Positions 1 to 8,797 of a DNA stretch of 64,000 bases are shown here, piece after piece (positions within the stretch are counted from its first letter, which is position 1; every line of letters starts with the position of its first letter). The position numbers and the translations under genes are program-made. This DNA is from Pasteurellaceae bacterium (GTDB taxonomy: Bacteria > Pseudomonadota > Gammaproteobacteria > Enterobacterales > Pasteurellaceae): positions 124,001 through 188,000 of the forward strand of contig CAAEJV010000036.1 in assembly GCA_900756155.1 (NCBI GenBank), read 5' to 3'. The notes below the pieces were generated by a model that had not been told where the DNA came from, did not search any database, and saw nothing but the letters and a program-made list of their open reading frames with translations.

Positions 1-832
1 TTTCTTGATTACGTTCGACCTTGATTGTAAAAGGCTGACCTTGTTGTACCAGTGCGACAAAAGCTTTCCAATCAAGTGCGGTCGAATTTTCTGCTAAAAT
101 TTTGTCGCCAATCAATAAGCCTGCTTTTTCAGCTGGTGAGTTCTCCACCACTTTTGATAATGTCATCTCCACTTTACTTGAAACGGGATTGATCCCTAAT
201 GTTTCAAATGATGTTTCTTTATCTGGTTCAAATGTCCAATTTTGCAGATTAATGGTTCGTTGATAAGGTTGGTCTTCACCAAAAGGTGTTAATGTGAGTT
301 CAACCGAATCAGAACCTAACTTATCAGTGAGCAATAAATTAATGGTTTCCCAATCGGGTGCATTCTTTCCATCTATTGCCAAAATCTGGCTATTCGGTTC
401 AATTTGAGCCATCGCAGCGGGAGAGTTTGGCGTGACATTTTCAATGACCGGTTTAACACTCGGAATCCCAACAGAATAAATCACCCAATATGCCAAAATC
501 GCAAAAATAAAATTGGCAAGGGGACCTGCAGCGATAACAAAAGCACGTTGAGCTACCGATTTGCTTTCAAATGCCTGCGATTTTAATTCTGCGGGAACTT
601 CTTCATTTCGCCCATCAAGCATTTTGACATAACCACCAAGCGGAATGGCTGAAATAGCAAATTCGGTGCCTAATTTATCTGTGCGTCGCCAAATCACTTT
701 ACCAAAGCCAATCGAAAAACGATGAACTTTAATACCGCACTTTCTTGCCGCCCAAAAGTGGCCGTATTCGTGTACGGCTACCAGCACGGCAATTGCAACA
801 ATAAATGAGCCAAGCGACCACAAAAATGACAT
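1..832 (-). CDS. rseP: RseP site-2 zinc metalloprotease (3' end cut by window edge)
   Basis: Inner-membrane site-2 protease. In the E. coli family it makes the intramembrane cut of the anti-sigma factor RseA and clears signal-peptide remnants. The first membrane segment carries the zinc motif HEYGH at residues 21-25. A PDZ-type region follows, with phrases such as VENVTPNSPA and VENSPAEKAGL. About 277 codons are visible of a family length near 440-450, and the C-terminal membrane part lies outside the window. The start is the ATG at 832, just 9 bp after the cdsA stop. This is the last gene seen in the pyrH-frr-dxr-uppS-cdsA-rseP run, where bamA normally follows. Family and start are secure. 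Confidence 0.95.
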   Translation of the reverse strand, partial: MSFLWSLGSFIVAIAVLVAVHEYGHFWAARKCGIKVHRFSIGFGKVIWRRTDKLGTEFAISAIPLGGYVKMLDGRNEEVPAELKSQAFESKSVAQRAFVIAAGPLANFIFAILAYWVIYSVGIPSVKPVIENVTPNSPAAMAQIEPNSQILAIDGKNAPDWETINLLLTDKLGSDSVELTLTPFGEDQPYQRTINLQNWTFEPDKETSFETLGINPVSSKVEMTLSKVVENSPAEKAGLLIGDKILAENSTALDWKAFVALVQQGQPFTIKVERNQE

Positions 833-841
833 GTTCTACCC

Positions 842-1708
842 TTATAACACAAAGAAATAGAAGTATGTGAAGAATGGTACTGCCGCCGTTAAGCTATCAA
901 TACGATCTAAAATACCGCCATGGCCTGGAATTAATTGACTACTGTCTTTGATGCCTGATTCACGTTTAAACATACTTTCAGCTAAGTCACCTAATACAGA
1001 GATAGCTACAGTTGCCACTGAAAGCACAACAAAACCACTCATTGCACGGCTACCTAATAAGGTTTCACCTGAGAAATGAATAAATACAAACGCCAATACC
1101 GCTGCGGTGATCATGCCACCAAATACGCCTTGCCATGTTTTTCCCGGTGATACTTTCGGCGCAAGTTTGTGCTTACCAAAGGCTCGTCCGGCAAAATATG
1201 CACCTGAGTCCGCGGCCCATACTAATACAAATACATAGAGCAATAAGAACAAACCATGATGTGGATCAGCAGTATAATTATCTAAACGCAAGCGTAAGAC
1301 AGCAGCCACAAAAGGAATCAAAGTAGAAAACGCAAACAGGAGTTGTAAAGGAATATTTTTACCCCAAAACTTCGCTGAGCTTGGATAAGTCACTACTAAC
1401 ACTAATGCAAGAGCCCACCAACCGACAGAGTTTAGCAATAATAACGGTAAGTAGTTTTCAAACACTCGCCCCGCATCTAAATAATTACCTTCGTTATAAA
1501 GCCAAAGGAAAATAAATGCGCCTAAAAACGCCGCAATACAAAGGCGTGCTAAAGGATTTTTAAAACGAGCAAATTGAGCCCACTCCCAAATACCAAGCGT
1601 TGCCACAAAGCCTAAGGCTAGGGCAAAATAAAATGGGGTAAATAAGAACAAGGCACATAATACCAAAGCAATCAATACAATGGCTGATAATACACGTTCT
1701 TTAAGCAT
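842..1708 (-). CDS. cdsA: Phosphatidate cytidylyltransferase (CDP-diglyceride synthase)
   Basis: Makes CDP-diacylglycerol from CTP and phosphatidic acid at the inner membrane, the branch point for all phospholipids. The protein has 288 aa, a normal length, with about eight hydrophobic segments. The C-terminal family signature runs through GDLAESMFKRESGIKD and then IPGHGGILDRIDS, which holds the conserved Asp residues. It sits 11 bp after uppS and 9 bp before rseP, so it is co-transcribed with them. Its product feeds pssA, which is encoded in the same window at 31335. Confidence 0.96.
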   Translation of the reverse strand: MLKERVLSAIVLIALVLCALFLFTPFYFALALGFVATLGIWEWAQFARFKNPLARLCIAAFLGAFIFLWLYNEGNYLDAGRVFENYLPLLLLNSVGWWALALVLVVTYPSSAKFWGKNIPLQLLFAFSTLIPFVAAVLRLRLDNYTADPHHGLFLLLYVFVLVWAADSGAYFAGRAFGKHKLAPKVSPGKTWQGVFGGMITAAVLAFVFIHFSGETLLGSRAMSGFVVLSVATVAISVLGDLAESMFKRESGIKDSSQLIPGHGGILDRIDSLTAAVPFFTYFYFFVL

Positions 1709-1719
1709 AGGTTCTCCGC

Positions 1720-2439
1720 TTATTCTGTCCCGCCAAAACGGCGATGACGTTGTTGATAGCAGGCAATTGCCTGATTAAAATCTTTTTCACTAAAATCTGG
1801 CCAAAGCACATCTAAAAAACACAATTCCGCATAAGCAATTTGCCAAAGCAAGAAATTGCTAATGCGTTGCTCACCGCTCGTCCGAATTAACAAATCGACC
1901 GGTGGCTCATCTTGTGTGACTAAATGTTGCTGGAAAAGTGATTCATTAATATCACTCACCGAAATCTCGTTATTTTTTACTTTTTCAGCGAGTTGTTGAG
2001 TCGCTTGAACAATATCCCAACAACCACCGTAATTCGCCGCAATATTTAAGGTAAGTGCGGTATTATTTTCTGTTAAATTTTCTGCTTTTGCGATCTTCTC
2101 TTGCAATTTCTCACTAAAACGAGAAACATCACCGATAATCTTTAGACGAATATTATTTTTGTGTAATTTTTTAACTTCTCGATCAAGTGCTTGCATAAAA
2201 AGCGTCATTAATGCGCTCACTTCTTGCTCGGGACGATTCCAGTTTTCGCTGCTAAACGCATATAACGTCAAAAATTTAATGCCAGTTTGTCGTGCATAAC
2301 TCACCGCACGGCGCACGGCCGCCACACCATTTGTATGACCAAAAATACGCAACTTATTTTTTTGTTTCGCCCAACGACCATTGCCATCCATAATAATGGC
2401 AACATGTTCGGGAATATTATTGTTATCAAGTTCTTTCAT
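1720..2439 (-). CDS. uppS: Undecaprenyl diphosphate synthase (cis-prenyltransferase)
   Basis: Condenses eight isopentenyl diphosphates onto farnesyl diphosphate to make the C55 lipid carrier for peptidoglycan and surface polysaccharide. The 239-aa protein has the N-terminal catalytic Asp motif IIMDGNGRWAK, then GHTNG, and the C-terminal substrate signature LLIRTSGEQRISNFLLWQ with PDF close to the end. All conserved family blocks are present. It follows dxr by 40 bp, and that gap holds an uptake sequence. dxr and uppS supply and consume isoprenoid precursors. Confidence 0.97.
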   Translation of the reverse strand: MKELDNNNIPEHVAIIMDGNGRWAKQKNKLRIFGHTNGVAAVRRAVSYARQTGIKFLTLYAFSSENWNRPEQEVSALMTLFMQALDREVKKLHKNNIRLKIIGDVSRFSEKLQEKIAKAENLTENNTALTLNIAANYGGCWDIVQATQQLAEKVKNNEISVSDINESLFQQHLVTQDEPPVDLLIRTSGEQRISNFLLWQIAYAELCFLDVLWPDFSEKDFNQAIACYQQRHRRFGGTE

Positions 2440-2479
2440 TCTAAAATATTCGAATTTTATGACCGCACTTTTGCGTATT

Positions 2480-3679
2480 CTACATCAACTTTTTAATCAG
2501 CGAAGCAGCTAATTCACGGGCTTGCTTATCTACCGCTAATACATCATCAATGCTTGAAATGGTTGAAGATGGCATTTGCTCAACTGATACTTGGTTAATT
2601 TTCGCAATATCCGTAAATTTAATATAGCCATCTAAAAAGGCTTGTACGGCAATTTCGTTTGCTGCATTCATTGCGGTTGTGGCATACTGCCCTTCTGCAA
2701 ACGCATCGATCGCTAATTTTAAATTTGGATAACGATTAAAATCAGGTTCGATAAATGTCAATTCTTTGATTTTAAAGAAATCTAATGGTTCCACACCACT
2801 TACGGTGCGATTTGGATAAGCCATGGTTTCCGCAATGGGCGTACGCATATCCGGATTGCCCATTTGAGCAATGACCGAACCATCTACATAACGCACCATT
2901 GAATGAATAATAGATTGAGGATGGATAATCACTTCCATTTCATCTGCTGATGCATTAAATAACCAGCGTGCCTCAATGTACTCTAAACCTTTATTCATCA
3001 TTGTGGCAGAATCCACAGAGATTTTTTTACCCATTGACCAGTTTGGGTGAGCAACAGCTTGTGCGGGAGTTATATGCTCAAACTCGTTTAATGGCGTATA
3101 ACGGAAAGGGCCACCAGAACCAGTTAAGACAATTTTACTGACCCCCAATTCTTTCAAAGGACAAAAGCCAACCTTTTCTTGGGCTTCTGGAGGCAAAGAT
3201 TGAAAAATCGCGTTATGCTCACTATCAACAGGCAATAATTTTGCTCTTGACTGTTTCACTGCATCAATAAAGATCTGGCCACAAGTCACCAACGATTCTT
3301 TATTCGCAAGCAAGACTTTCTTACTCGCTTTTACTGCTGAAAGAGTCGGTAGTAATCCAGCTGCCCCAACAATGGCTGCCATCACTTGATCTGCGTCCGG
3401 ATGTGCTGCTAAATCACAAATCGCTTTTGGGCCTGCTAACACTTCCGTTTTAATGTGGTGTGAAGCTAATTTTTCTCGCAATATCTTTGCTGCATTTTCA
3501 TCATCTAATGCAGCAAAGTGCGGTTGAAATTTCACGCATTGTTCAAACATTGTCTCAACATTTTTGCCCCCTACTAACGCAAAGGCATGGTATTTGTCAG
3601 GATTATGTTCGATAACAGAAAGGGTGCTATGACCAATAGAACCAGTTGATCCTAAAATAACAAGATTTTGTTTTTGCAT
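2480..3679 (-). CDS. dxr: 1-deoxy-D-xylulose 5-phosphate reductoisomerase
   Basis: Second step of the non-mevalonate isoprenoid pathway: NADPH-dependent rearrangement of DXP to MEP. The 399-aa protein starts with the NADPH fold motif LGSTGSIGHSTL. The metal-binding motif PVDSEHNAIFQ follows, and the substrate-loop blocks VLTGSGGPFR and HPNWSMGKKISVDSATMMNK are intact. Length equals the family norm. It lies in the same direction as frr (upstream, 89 bp) and uppS (downstream). An uptake sequence (ACCGCACTT) lies just upstream of the start. Confidence 0.97.
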   Translation of the reverse strand: MQKQNLVILGSTGSIGHSTLSVIEHNPDKYHAFALVGGKNVETMFEQCVKFQPHFAALDDENAAKILREKLASHHIKTEVLAGPKAICDLAAHPDADQVMAAIVGAAGLLPTLSAVKASKKVLLANKESLVTCGQIFIDAVKQSRAKLLPVDSEHNAIFQSLPPEAQEKVGFCPLKELGVSKIVLTGSGGPFRYTPLNEFEHITPAQAVAHPNWSMGKKISVDSATMMNKGLEYIEARWLFNASADEMEVIIHPQSIIHSMVRYVDGSVIAQMGNPDMRTPIAETMAYPNRTVSGVEPLDFFKIKELTFIEPDFNRYPNLKLAIDAFAEGQYATTAMNAANEIAVQAFLDGYIKFTDIAKINQVSVEQMPSSTISSIDDVLAVDKQARELAASLIKKLM

Positions 3680-3768
3680 AAAATTTCGACCGCACTTTGT
3701 GCTTTTATTTTTTTATCAGAATAGAACAAGGGCAGACACTTGGTCTGCCCCAAAACATGGTTCGACAA

Positions 3769-4326
3769 TTAGAAATCCATTAATTCTTTTTCTTTATCTG
3801 CTAAGATCTCATCCACTTTTTTGATATAACTATCAGTCACTTTTTGAATGATTTCTTCCGCTTTATGTTGATCGTTTTCGCTGATTTCTTTGTCTTTTAA
3901 TAATGCTTTGATTTTATCATTTGCATCACGACGTACATTACGAATCGCAACTTTACCTTGCTCACCTTCGCTTTTTACGATTTTGATTAAATCACGACGG
4001 CGTTCTTCAGTTAATGGAGGAAGAGGCACACGAATTGTTGTACCTGCTGAAGATGGGTTTAAACCTAAATCAGACGTTAAAATTGCTTTTTCTACTGCAC
4101 TGATTAAAGAACGGTCAAATACTGTTACCGCTAAAGTACGTGCATCTTCTGCAACAACGTTAGCTAATTGACGAAGTGGTGTCGCTGCACCATAGTATTC
4201 CACTTGGATCGCATCTAATAAGCTTGGTTGTGCACGGCCTGTACGGATTTTTGCAATATGCCCACGCAACGCTTCGAGGCTTTTTTCCATGCGAGCTTCA
4301 GCATCTTGTTTGATTTCATTAATCAT
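3769..4326 (-). CDS. frr: Ribosome recycling factor
   Basis: Splits the post-termination ribosome together with EF-G. The 185-aa length is standard. The sequence shows the typical pattern: EARMEKSLEALRGHIAKIRTGRA at the N-terminal helix, the hinge near NPSSAGTTIRVPLPPLTEERR, and a C-terminal charged helix ending KELMDF. It is downstream of pyrH in the same direction, separated by 123 bp that hold a hairpin terminator, so it probably also has its own promoter. Confidence 0.97.
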   Translation of the reverse strand: MINEIKQDAEARMEKSLEALRGHIAKIRTGRAQPSLLDAIQVEYYGAATPLRQLANVVAEDARTLAVTVFDRSLISAVEKAILTSDLGLNPSSAGTTIRVPLPPLTEERRRDLIKIVKSEGEQGKVAIRNVRRDANDKIKALLKDKEISENDQHKAEEIIQKVTDSYIKKVDEILADKEKELMDF

Positions 4327-4403
4327 TCATCTGTCCTTTTTAATAAATAAAGATAAAACACAGTGATTTTACTGGATTTTTAGGGAGTTTTGAATAAATT
4401 TAT

Positions 4404-4432
4404 TCATAAAAAAGGCGAGATTGTCTCTCGCC
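4404..4432 (-). terminator. Rho-independent terminator after pyrH
   Basis: GGCGAGA (4414-4420) pairs with TCTCGCC (4426-4432) around a 5-nt loop. Read on the minus strand it is followed by six T. It lies between pyrH and frr, so it may only partly separate the two. Confidence 0.75.
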
Positions 4433-4449
4433 ATTTTATTCTTGAAAAA

Positions 4450-5163
4450 TTAACTAATCGTTGTGCCTTCTTCTGTACCAAGTACCACTTTACGTAACGC
4501 ACCTGGTTTACACATATTAAATACACGAATTGGCATACCGTGGTCACGAGCGAGTGTGAACGCAGCTAAATCCATTACTTGTAATTCTTTATCAATCACT
4601 TCTGCATAAGATAATTTATGGTATAACTTCGCATTAGGATTTTTTGCAGGGTCGCAATCATACACGCCATCAACTTTGGTCGCTTTTAACACAATATCCG
4701 CTTCAATTTCAATACCACGTAAGCATGCAGCAGAATCTGTAGTAAAGAACGGGCTACCCGTACCAGCAGAGAAAATCACCACACGTTTTTCACGTAACAT
4801 TTTAATCGCTTCAGACCAGTTATAGGTATCGCAAATCCCATTTAATTGGAATGCAGACATTAATTTTGCATTCACATCTGCACGGTGAAGCGCATCACGC
4901 ATTGCCAAACCATTCATCACGGTTGCAAGCATTCCCATATGGTCGCCCACCACGCGATTCATGCCGGCTTTAGCTAATTTTGCGCCACGGAATAAGTTAC
5001 CACCGCCGAGCACAACACCAACTTCCACGCCCATTTCAATTAATTCTTTAATCTCTAACGCCATACGATCAAGGATTGAAGGATCGATACCGAAACCCTC
5101 ATCTCCTTGTAATGCTTCACCACTTAATTTCAATAAAATACGTTTGTAAATTGGTTGGCTCAT
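4450..5163 (-). CDS. pyrH: UMP kinase
   Basis: Hexameric bacterial UMP kinase of the amino-acid-kinase fold; makes UDP from UMP. The 237-aa protein has KRILLKLSGEAL at the start, the glycine-rich VGVVLGGGNLFRG, the FFTTDSAACLRGIE block and KATKVDGVYDCDP. These are the nucleotide- and UMP-binding signatures of the family. It is the first gene of the minus-strand cluster that continues to frr and dxr. The 125-bp gap to the divergent phosphoethanolamine transferase gene must hold its promoter. Confidence 0.97.
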   Translation of the reverse strand: MSQPIYKRILLKLSGEALQGDEGFGIDPSILDRMALEIKELIEMGVEVGVVLGGGNLFRGAKLAKAGMNRVVGDHMGMLATVMNGLAMRDALHRADVNAKLMSAFQLNGICDTYNWSEAIKMLREKRVVIFSAGTGSPFFTTDSAACLRGIEIEADIVLKATKVDGVYDCDPAKNPNAKLYHKLSYAEVIDKELQVMDLAAFTLARDHGMPIRVFNMCKPGALRKVVLGTEEGTTIS

Positions 5164-5288
5164 TTGTCTTTTCCTTTGTCGGTTACAAAATTTGGCTTAT
5201 TCTAGCAAAAGAGCGAAAAAGTTAAAAATGGAAATTGGTCAGAAAAGTGCGATAAAATATCGCTGTTTTGATTTTATAGGTAAACTTT

Positions 5289-6848
5289 ATGAAGATTTCA
5301 AAAACCTCACAAATTTTAACCGCACTTTTTTCTTTGGCTTGTGCCATTGCTGCCGGTTATTTGATTTTACGAGGTTCAGGGATGTTTCCTGAGCCATCTA
5401 TTAGTCTGATTTTACTCACGGCTATTTTCATTATTTTATTAAGTAGTAGCCGAAAATCTTTCTATTTTATTTTATTACCCTTAGTTTGCTTACACGCAAT
5501 TTATACGCCAACAGGCTTAAATTTTGGTGCACCAAGCTACCAATATATTGCATCGGTTCTCGCGACAGATATGTTAGAGACCAAAGAGTTTCTCATGCAA
5601 ATCCCTGTGAGCAGCTATTTAGCAGCATTAGCTATTCCAGTTTTAGTCTTTTTACATTACAAAAGTGCGGTCAAATTTGGGGTGAAATTTTATCGCAATA
5701 AAACATTCATTGCCCTCGCTACCTTGTTGATTGGCTACAACTTACCGATTGCTGCCCCATTAAAAGAAACGATAGATTCCAGCGTACAGATCGTTAATGA
5801 ATGGCAAAAATTGAAAAAAATGTCACAGGAAAGCAGCTGGGGACAATCCACATTAGAAAATTCTAAATACCAAGATTATGTGATGATTTTGGGTGAAAGT
5901 GCGAGAAAAGATTACTTGCATGCGTATGGATACCCCGTCAATGACACACCATTTATGTCATCTGCAAATGGTACACTGATTGATGGCATGACATCCGCCG
6001 GAACCAACACTGTCGCCTCATTGCGCTTAATGTTAACGTTACCTGATAAAGAAAAATGGGAACCAAACTATGATTTAAGCTTAGTGGATCTCATTAAGTC
6101 TGCTGGTCTGAAAACCTACTGGCTGTCTAATCAAGGTTTCTTAGGTGAATACGACACGCCGGTCGCGTCTCTAGCTTCAAAATCTGATGAAACCATTTTC
6201 TTGAAAAAAGGCGGGAGCTTTAATTCTACAAACTACAGCGATTTTGATTTAATCCCTAAATTTGCCCAAGTTTTAGAAGATCCAACGCAAGGTAAACGCT
6301 TTATTGTATTACACATTTATGGCTCACATCCGCTTGCTTGCGATCGCGTTGAAGATTACCCGAAAATTTTCAATGACAATGATATTGAGAAAAAGAACGA
6401 ATACTTAAATTGCTATATTACATCCATTAAGAAAACCGATGATTTTATTAAGAAAGTGTATGAAACGCTCAAAGAAAACGAGCAAAAAACACACCGCACT
6501 TTCTCCATGATTTATTTTTCAGATCATGGTTTATGTCATCAGGAAGATGATAAACATGGCGTCACCTTGTTTAACCAAAACTGTCACAGCCAATTGCATC
6601 ATAATATTCCGCTCTTTAAGATTTCATCTGATGATACGGCACGTAAAGAATACAAAGCCTTTAAATCTGGTTTGAATTTCTTAGAAGGTATTGCTAATTG
6701 GATAGGCATTAAAAATCCGAAGCTGACATTAGAAGAAGATTTATTCTCTGAACAAGCTGACAAAGATGATTATGGTCTGAAAAAACTGATTGAAGAAAAA
6801 TATCGTAAAGATGCAGATCCTGCCATCGATATTCGTCCAAAGAAATAG
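5289..6848 (+). CDS. Phosphoethanolamine transferase (EptA/OpgE family, sulfatase fold)
   Basis: Likely transfers phosphoethanolamine from phosphatidylethanolamine to lipid A or the LPS core in the periplasm. The 519-aa protein has four or five N-terminal membrane segments (about residues 8-170) and then a soluble sulfatase-like domain. Seen motifs: ILGESARKDYLHAYGYP (metal-binding Glu), SAGTNTVASLR with the expected nucleophile Thr, HIYGSHPLACDR, YFSDHGLCH and QCHSQLHHNIP-like metal ligands near residue 435. It is alone on the plus strand inside a minus-strand block. An uptake sequence lies within the first codons. Which sugar or phosphate is modified cannot be told from the sequence, so no symbol is given. 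Confidence 0.88.
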   Translation: MKISKTSQILTALFSLACAIAAGYLILRGSGMFPEPSISLILLTAIFIILLSSSRKSFYFILLPLVCLHAIYTPTGLNFGAPSYQYIASVLATDMLETKEFLMQIPVSSYLAALAIPVLVFLHYKSAVKFGVKFYRNKTFIALATLLIGYNLPIAAPLKETIDSSVQIVNEWQKLKKMSQESSWGQSTLENSKYQDYVMILGESARKDYLHAYGYPVNDTPFMSSANGTLIDGMTSAGTNTVASLRLMLTLPDKEKWEPNYDLSLVDLIKSAGLKTYWLSNQGFLGEYDTPVASLASKSDETIFLKKGGSFNSTNYSDFDLIPKFAQVLEDPTQGKRFIVLHIYGSHPLACDRVEDYPKIFNDNDIEKKNEYLNCYITSIKKTDDFIKKVYETLKENEQKTHRTFSMIYFSDHGLCHQEDDKHGVTLFNQNCHSQLHHNIPLFKISSDDTARKEYKAFKSGLNFLEGIANWIGIKNPKLTLEEDLFSEQADKDDYGLKKLIEEKYRKDADPAIDIRPKK

Positions 6849-6870
6849 AAAATCTCAAATTTCAGACAAC

Positions 6871-6902
6871 AAAAAAGCCGATATTCAATATCGGCTTTTT
6901 TT
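6871..6902. terminator. Bidirectional terminator between the PEtn transferase gene and tsf
   Basis: A near-perfect dyad, GCCGATATT (6877-6885) against AATATCGGC (6887-6895), is flanked by A6 on one side and T7 on the other. It can stop transcription of both convergent genes. Confidence 0.85.
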
Positions 6903-6920
6903 ATATCTCAATGGAGACAA

Positions 6921-7772
6921 TTAAGCGTTACCGCCAGTGATTTTTGCAACTTCAGCTGCGAAATCTTCTTCTTTTTTCTCGATACCTTCACCTACTTCTA
7001 AACGGATGAAGTTAGACACTGAAGTGTTTACTGATTTTAAGAAGTCACCTACAGATACAGAAGGATCCATTACGAATGGTTGACCTGTTAATGAAACTTC
7101 ACCAGTGAATTTCTTCATACGGCCTTCAACCATTTTCTCTGCGATTTCTTTTGGTTTACCAGAGTTAACTGCGATATCAATTTGAATTTGACGCTCGTGT
7201 TCAACAACATCTGCAGGTACATCTTCTGGGTTCACGAATTCTGGTTTAGATGCCGCTACGTGCATTGCCACTTTTTTAAGTTCATCTTCTGAACCTTCAC
7301 CTGCAACTAATACACCGATTTTTGCACCGTGTAAGTATTGAGCAATAACTTGACCTTCTAAGTAAGCAACACGACGGATGTTCATGTTCTCACCGATTTT
7401 AGCCACTAATGCAGCACGTTTTTCTTCAAATTGTGCTTGTAAGGCTTCGATAGTGGTGCCTTTGTGTGCTGCTGCGAAATCAGCTACTTCGTTTGCTAAA
7501 CCTAAGAAGCCAGCATCTTTTGCTACGAAGTCAGTTTCACAGTTCATTTCAACTAATACACCGAAACCATTTTGTACACGAGCAAGGATAACACCTTCAG
7601 CTGCAACACGGCCTGCTTTTTTAGCAGCTTTAGCTTGACCAGATTTACGCATATTGTCGATTGCTAACTCGATATCACCGTTTGCTTCAACTAATGCTTT
7701 TTTACATTCCATCATACCGGCACCGGTACGTTCACGAAGTTCTTTTACTAATGATGCTGTGATTTCAGCCAT
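6921..7772 (-). CDS. tsf: Elongation factor Ts
   Basis: Nucleotide exchange factor for EF-Tu. The 283-aa protein has the family signature LRERTGAGMMECKKAL (residues 12-27) and the TDFV block VEMNCETDFVAKD, which contacts EF-Tu. Length matches the enteric protein. It follows rpsB with a 133-bp gap that contains a hairpin terminator, the usual rpsB-tsf arrangement where S2 production exceeds Ts. Confidence 0.98.
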   Translation of the reverse strand: MAEITASLVKELRERTGAGMMECKKALVEANGDIELAIDNMRKSGQAKAAKKAGRVAAEGVILARVQNGFGVLVEMNCETDFVAKDAGFLGLANEVADFAAAHKGTTIEALQAQFEEKRAALVAKIGENMNIRRVAYLEGQVIAQYLHGAKIGVLVAGEGSEDELKKVAMHVAASKPEFVNPEDVPADVVEHERQIQIDIAVNSGKPKEIAEKMVEGRMKKFTGEVSLTGQPFVMDPSVSVGDFLKSVNTSVSNFIRLEVGEGIEKKEEDFAAEVAKITGGNA

Positions 7773-7824
7773 TTTAAAAATCCTCTGTCGAAAGTACGAT
7801 TCATTTTGACCGCACTTTTAGATA

Positions 7825-7853
7825 AAAATATAGGGGCTAAATTTTAGCCCCTA
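7825..7853 (-). terminator. Hairpin between rpsB and tsf
   Basis: TAGGGGCTAAA (7831-7841) pairs with TTTAGCCCCTA (7843-7853). On the minus strand it is followed by TATTTTTATC. It probably gives partial termination after rpsB. Confidence 0.7.
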
Positions 7854-7905
7854 TGCCAATTAATCGTTTGATTATTAAGGGCTTCGCCTTATTGCAAAAC
7901 TTAAA

Positions 7906-8628
7906 TTATTCTGCGTCAGCTGCTAATTCTTCAGCAACTTGAGCTTCGTTACCACGACCTTCTTTAACCGCTGCTGCAGCTGCAGAAACGTAAAGTTGGA
8001 TAGCACGAGTCGCATCATCGTTACCAGGGATAACGAAATCTACGCCAGCTGGAGTTGAGTTAGTATCAACGATAGCAAACACAGGAATACCTAGGTTGTT
8101 TGCTTCTTTAACAGCGATATGTTCGTGGTCTGCACCGATAACGAATAACGCATCTGGTAAGCCACCCATATCTTTGATACCACCAAGGCTTAATTCAAGT
8201 TTTTCCATCTCACGGGTACGCATTAACGCTTCTTTTTTGGTTAATTTGTCAAAAGTACCGTCTTGAGATTGAGTTTCTAAATCTTTTAAACGTTTAATTG
8301 ATTGACGAACGGTTTTCCAGTTAGTCAACATACCACCTAACCAACGGTGGTTTACGTAATATTGTTGACAGTCTAATGCTGCAGCTTGTACTGCTTCTTG
8401 AGCCGCGCGTTTAGTACCAACGAATAATACTTTACCGTTGTTGCTAGCAATACGGGTTAATTCCGCTAAAGCTTCGTTGAATAAAGGTAAAGTTTTTTCT
8501 AAGTTGATGATATGAACACCGTTACGAGCACCAAAAATGAAAGGTTTCATTTGTGGATTCCAGTAACGAGTTTGGTGTCCGAAGTGTACGCCCGCGTTGA
8601 TCATGTCGCGCATTGAAACTTGTGCCAT
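7906..8628 (-). CDS. rpsB: 30S ribosomal protein S2
   Basis: Structural protein of the small subunit. The start is the ATG at 8628 (MAQVSMRDMINAGVHFGH), which has an AAGGAAAA ribosome site just upstream. An in-frame extension to 8661 would add 11 residues unlike any S2 and would overwrite the leader, so I reject it. The resulting 240 aa is the normal length. Family motifs include VHFGHQTRYWNPKM-like HFGHQTRYWNPQMKPF and VDTNSTPAGVDFVIPGNDD. It is followed by tsf. Confidence 0.98.
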   Translation of the reverse strand: MAQVSMRDMINAGVHFGHQTRYWNPQMKPFIFGARNGVHIINLEKTLPLFNEALAELTRIASNNGKVLFVGTKRAAQEAVQAAALDCQQYYVNHRWLGGMLTNWKTVRQSIKRLKDLETQSQDGTFDKLTKKEALMRTREMEKLELSLGGIKDMGGLPDALFVIGADHEHIAVKEANNLGIPVFAIVDTNSTPAGVDFVIPGNDDATRAIQLYVSAAAAAVKEGRGNEAQVAEELAADAE

Positions 8629-8700
8629 AATATTTTCCTTTTGTTGGGGTTGAGCCTCCACATATCAGCTAATCGACCGTTTGGCACCCCGATTAAGCCT
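8629..8700 (-). promoter_or_regulatory. rpsB 5' leader, S2 autoregulatory (t44-type) element
   Basis: The minus strand just before rpsB contains CGGGGTGCC, then GATTAGCTGATATG, GGAGGC and ACCCCAAC, and ends in the AAGGAAAA ribosome site. GGGGT and ACCCC can pair across the leader. Gamma-proteobacterial rpsB genes are known to carry a conserved leader where free S2 represses its own translation, and the blocks seen here look like it. I have not folded or aligned it. Confidence 0.55.
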
Positions 8701-8727
8701 TAATGATATGTGTGTGTTGTTAATAAT

Positions 8728-8760
8728 TAAAAACGCTGCTTTTGAAACCCAAAAACAGCG
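8728..8760 (-). terminator. Terminator after the methyltransferase gene
   Basis: On the minus strand CGCTGTTTTTG pairs with CAAAAGCAGCG (plus-strand 8734-8760, one G-T pair), followed by TTTTT. It lies 38 bp past the methyltransferase stop and just before the rpsB promoter region. Confidence 0.65.
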
Positions 8761-8797
8761 GTGCGATTTATACCATAAAGTGCGGTCAAAAACCAGT

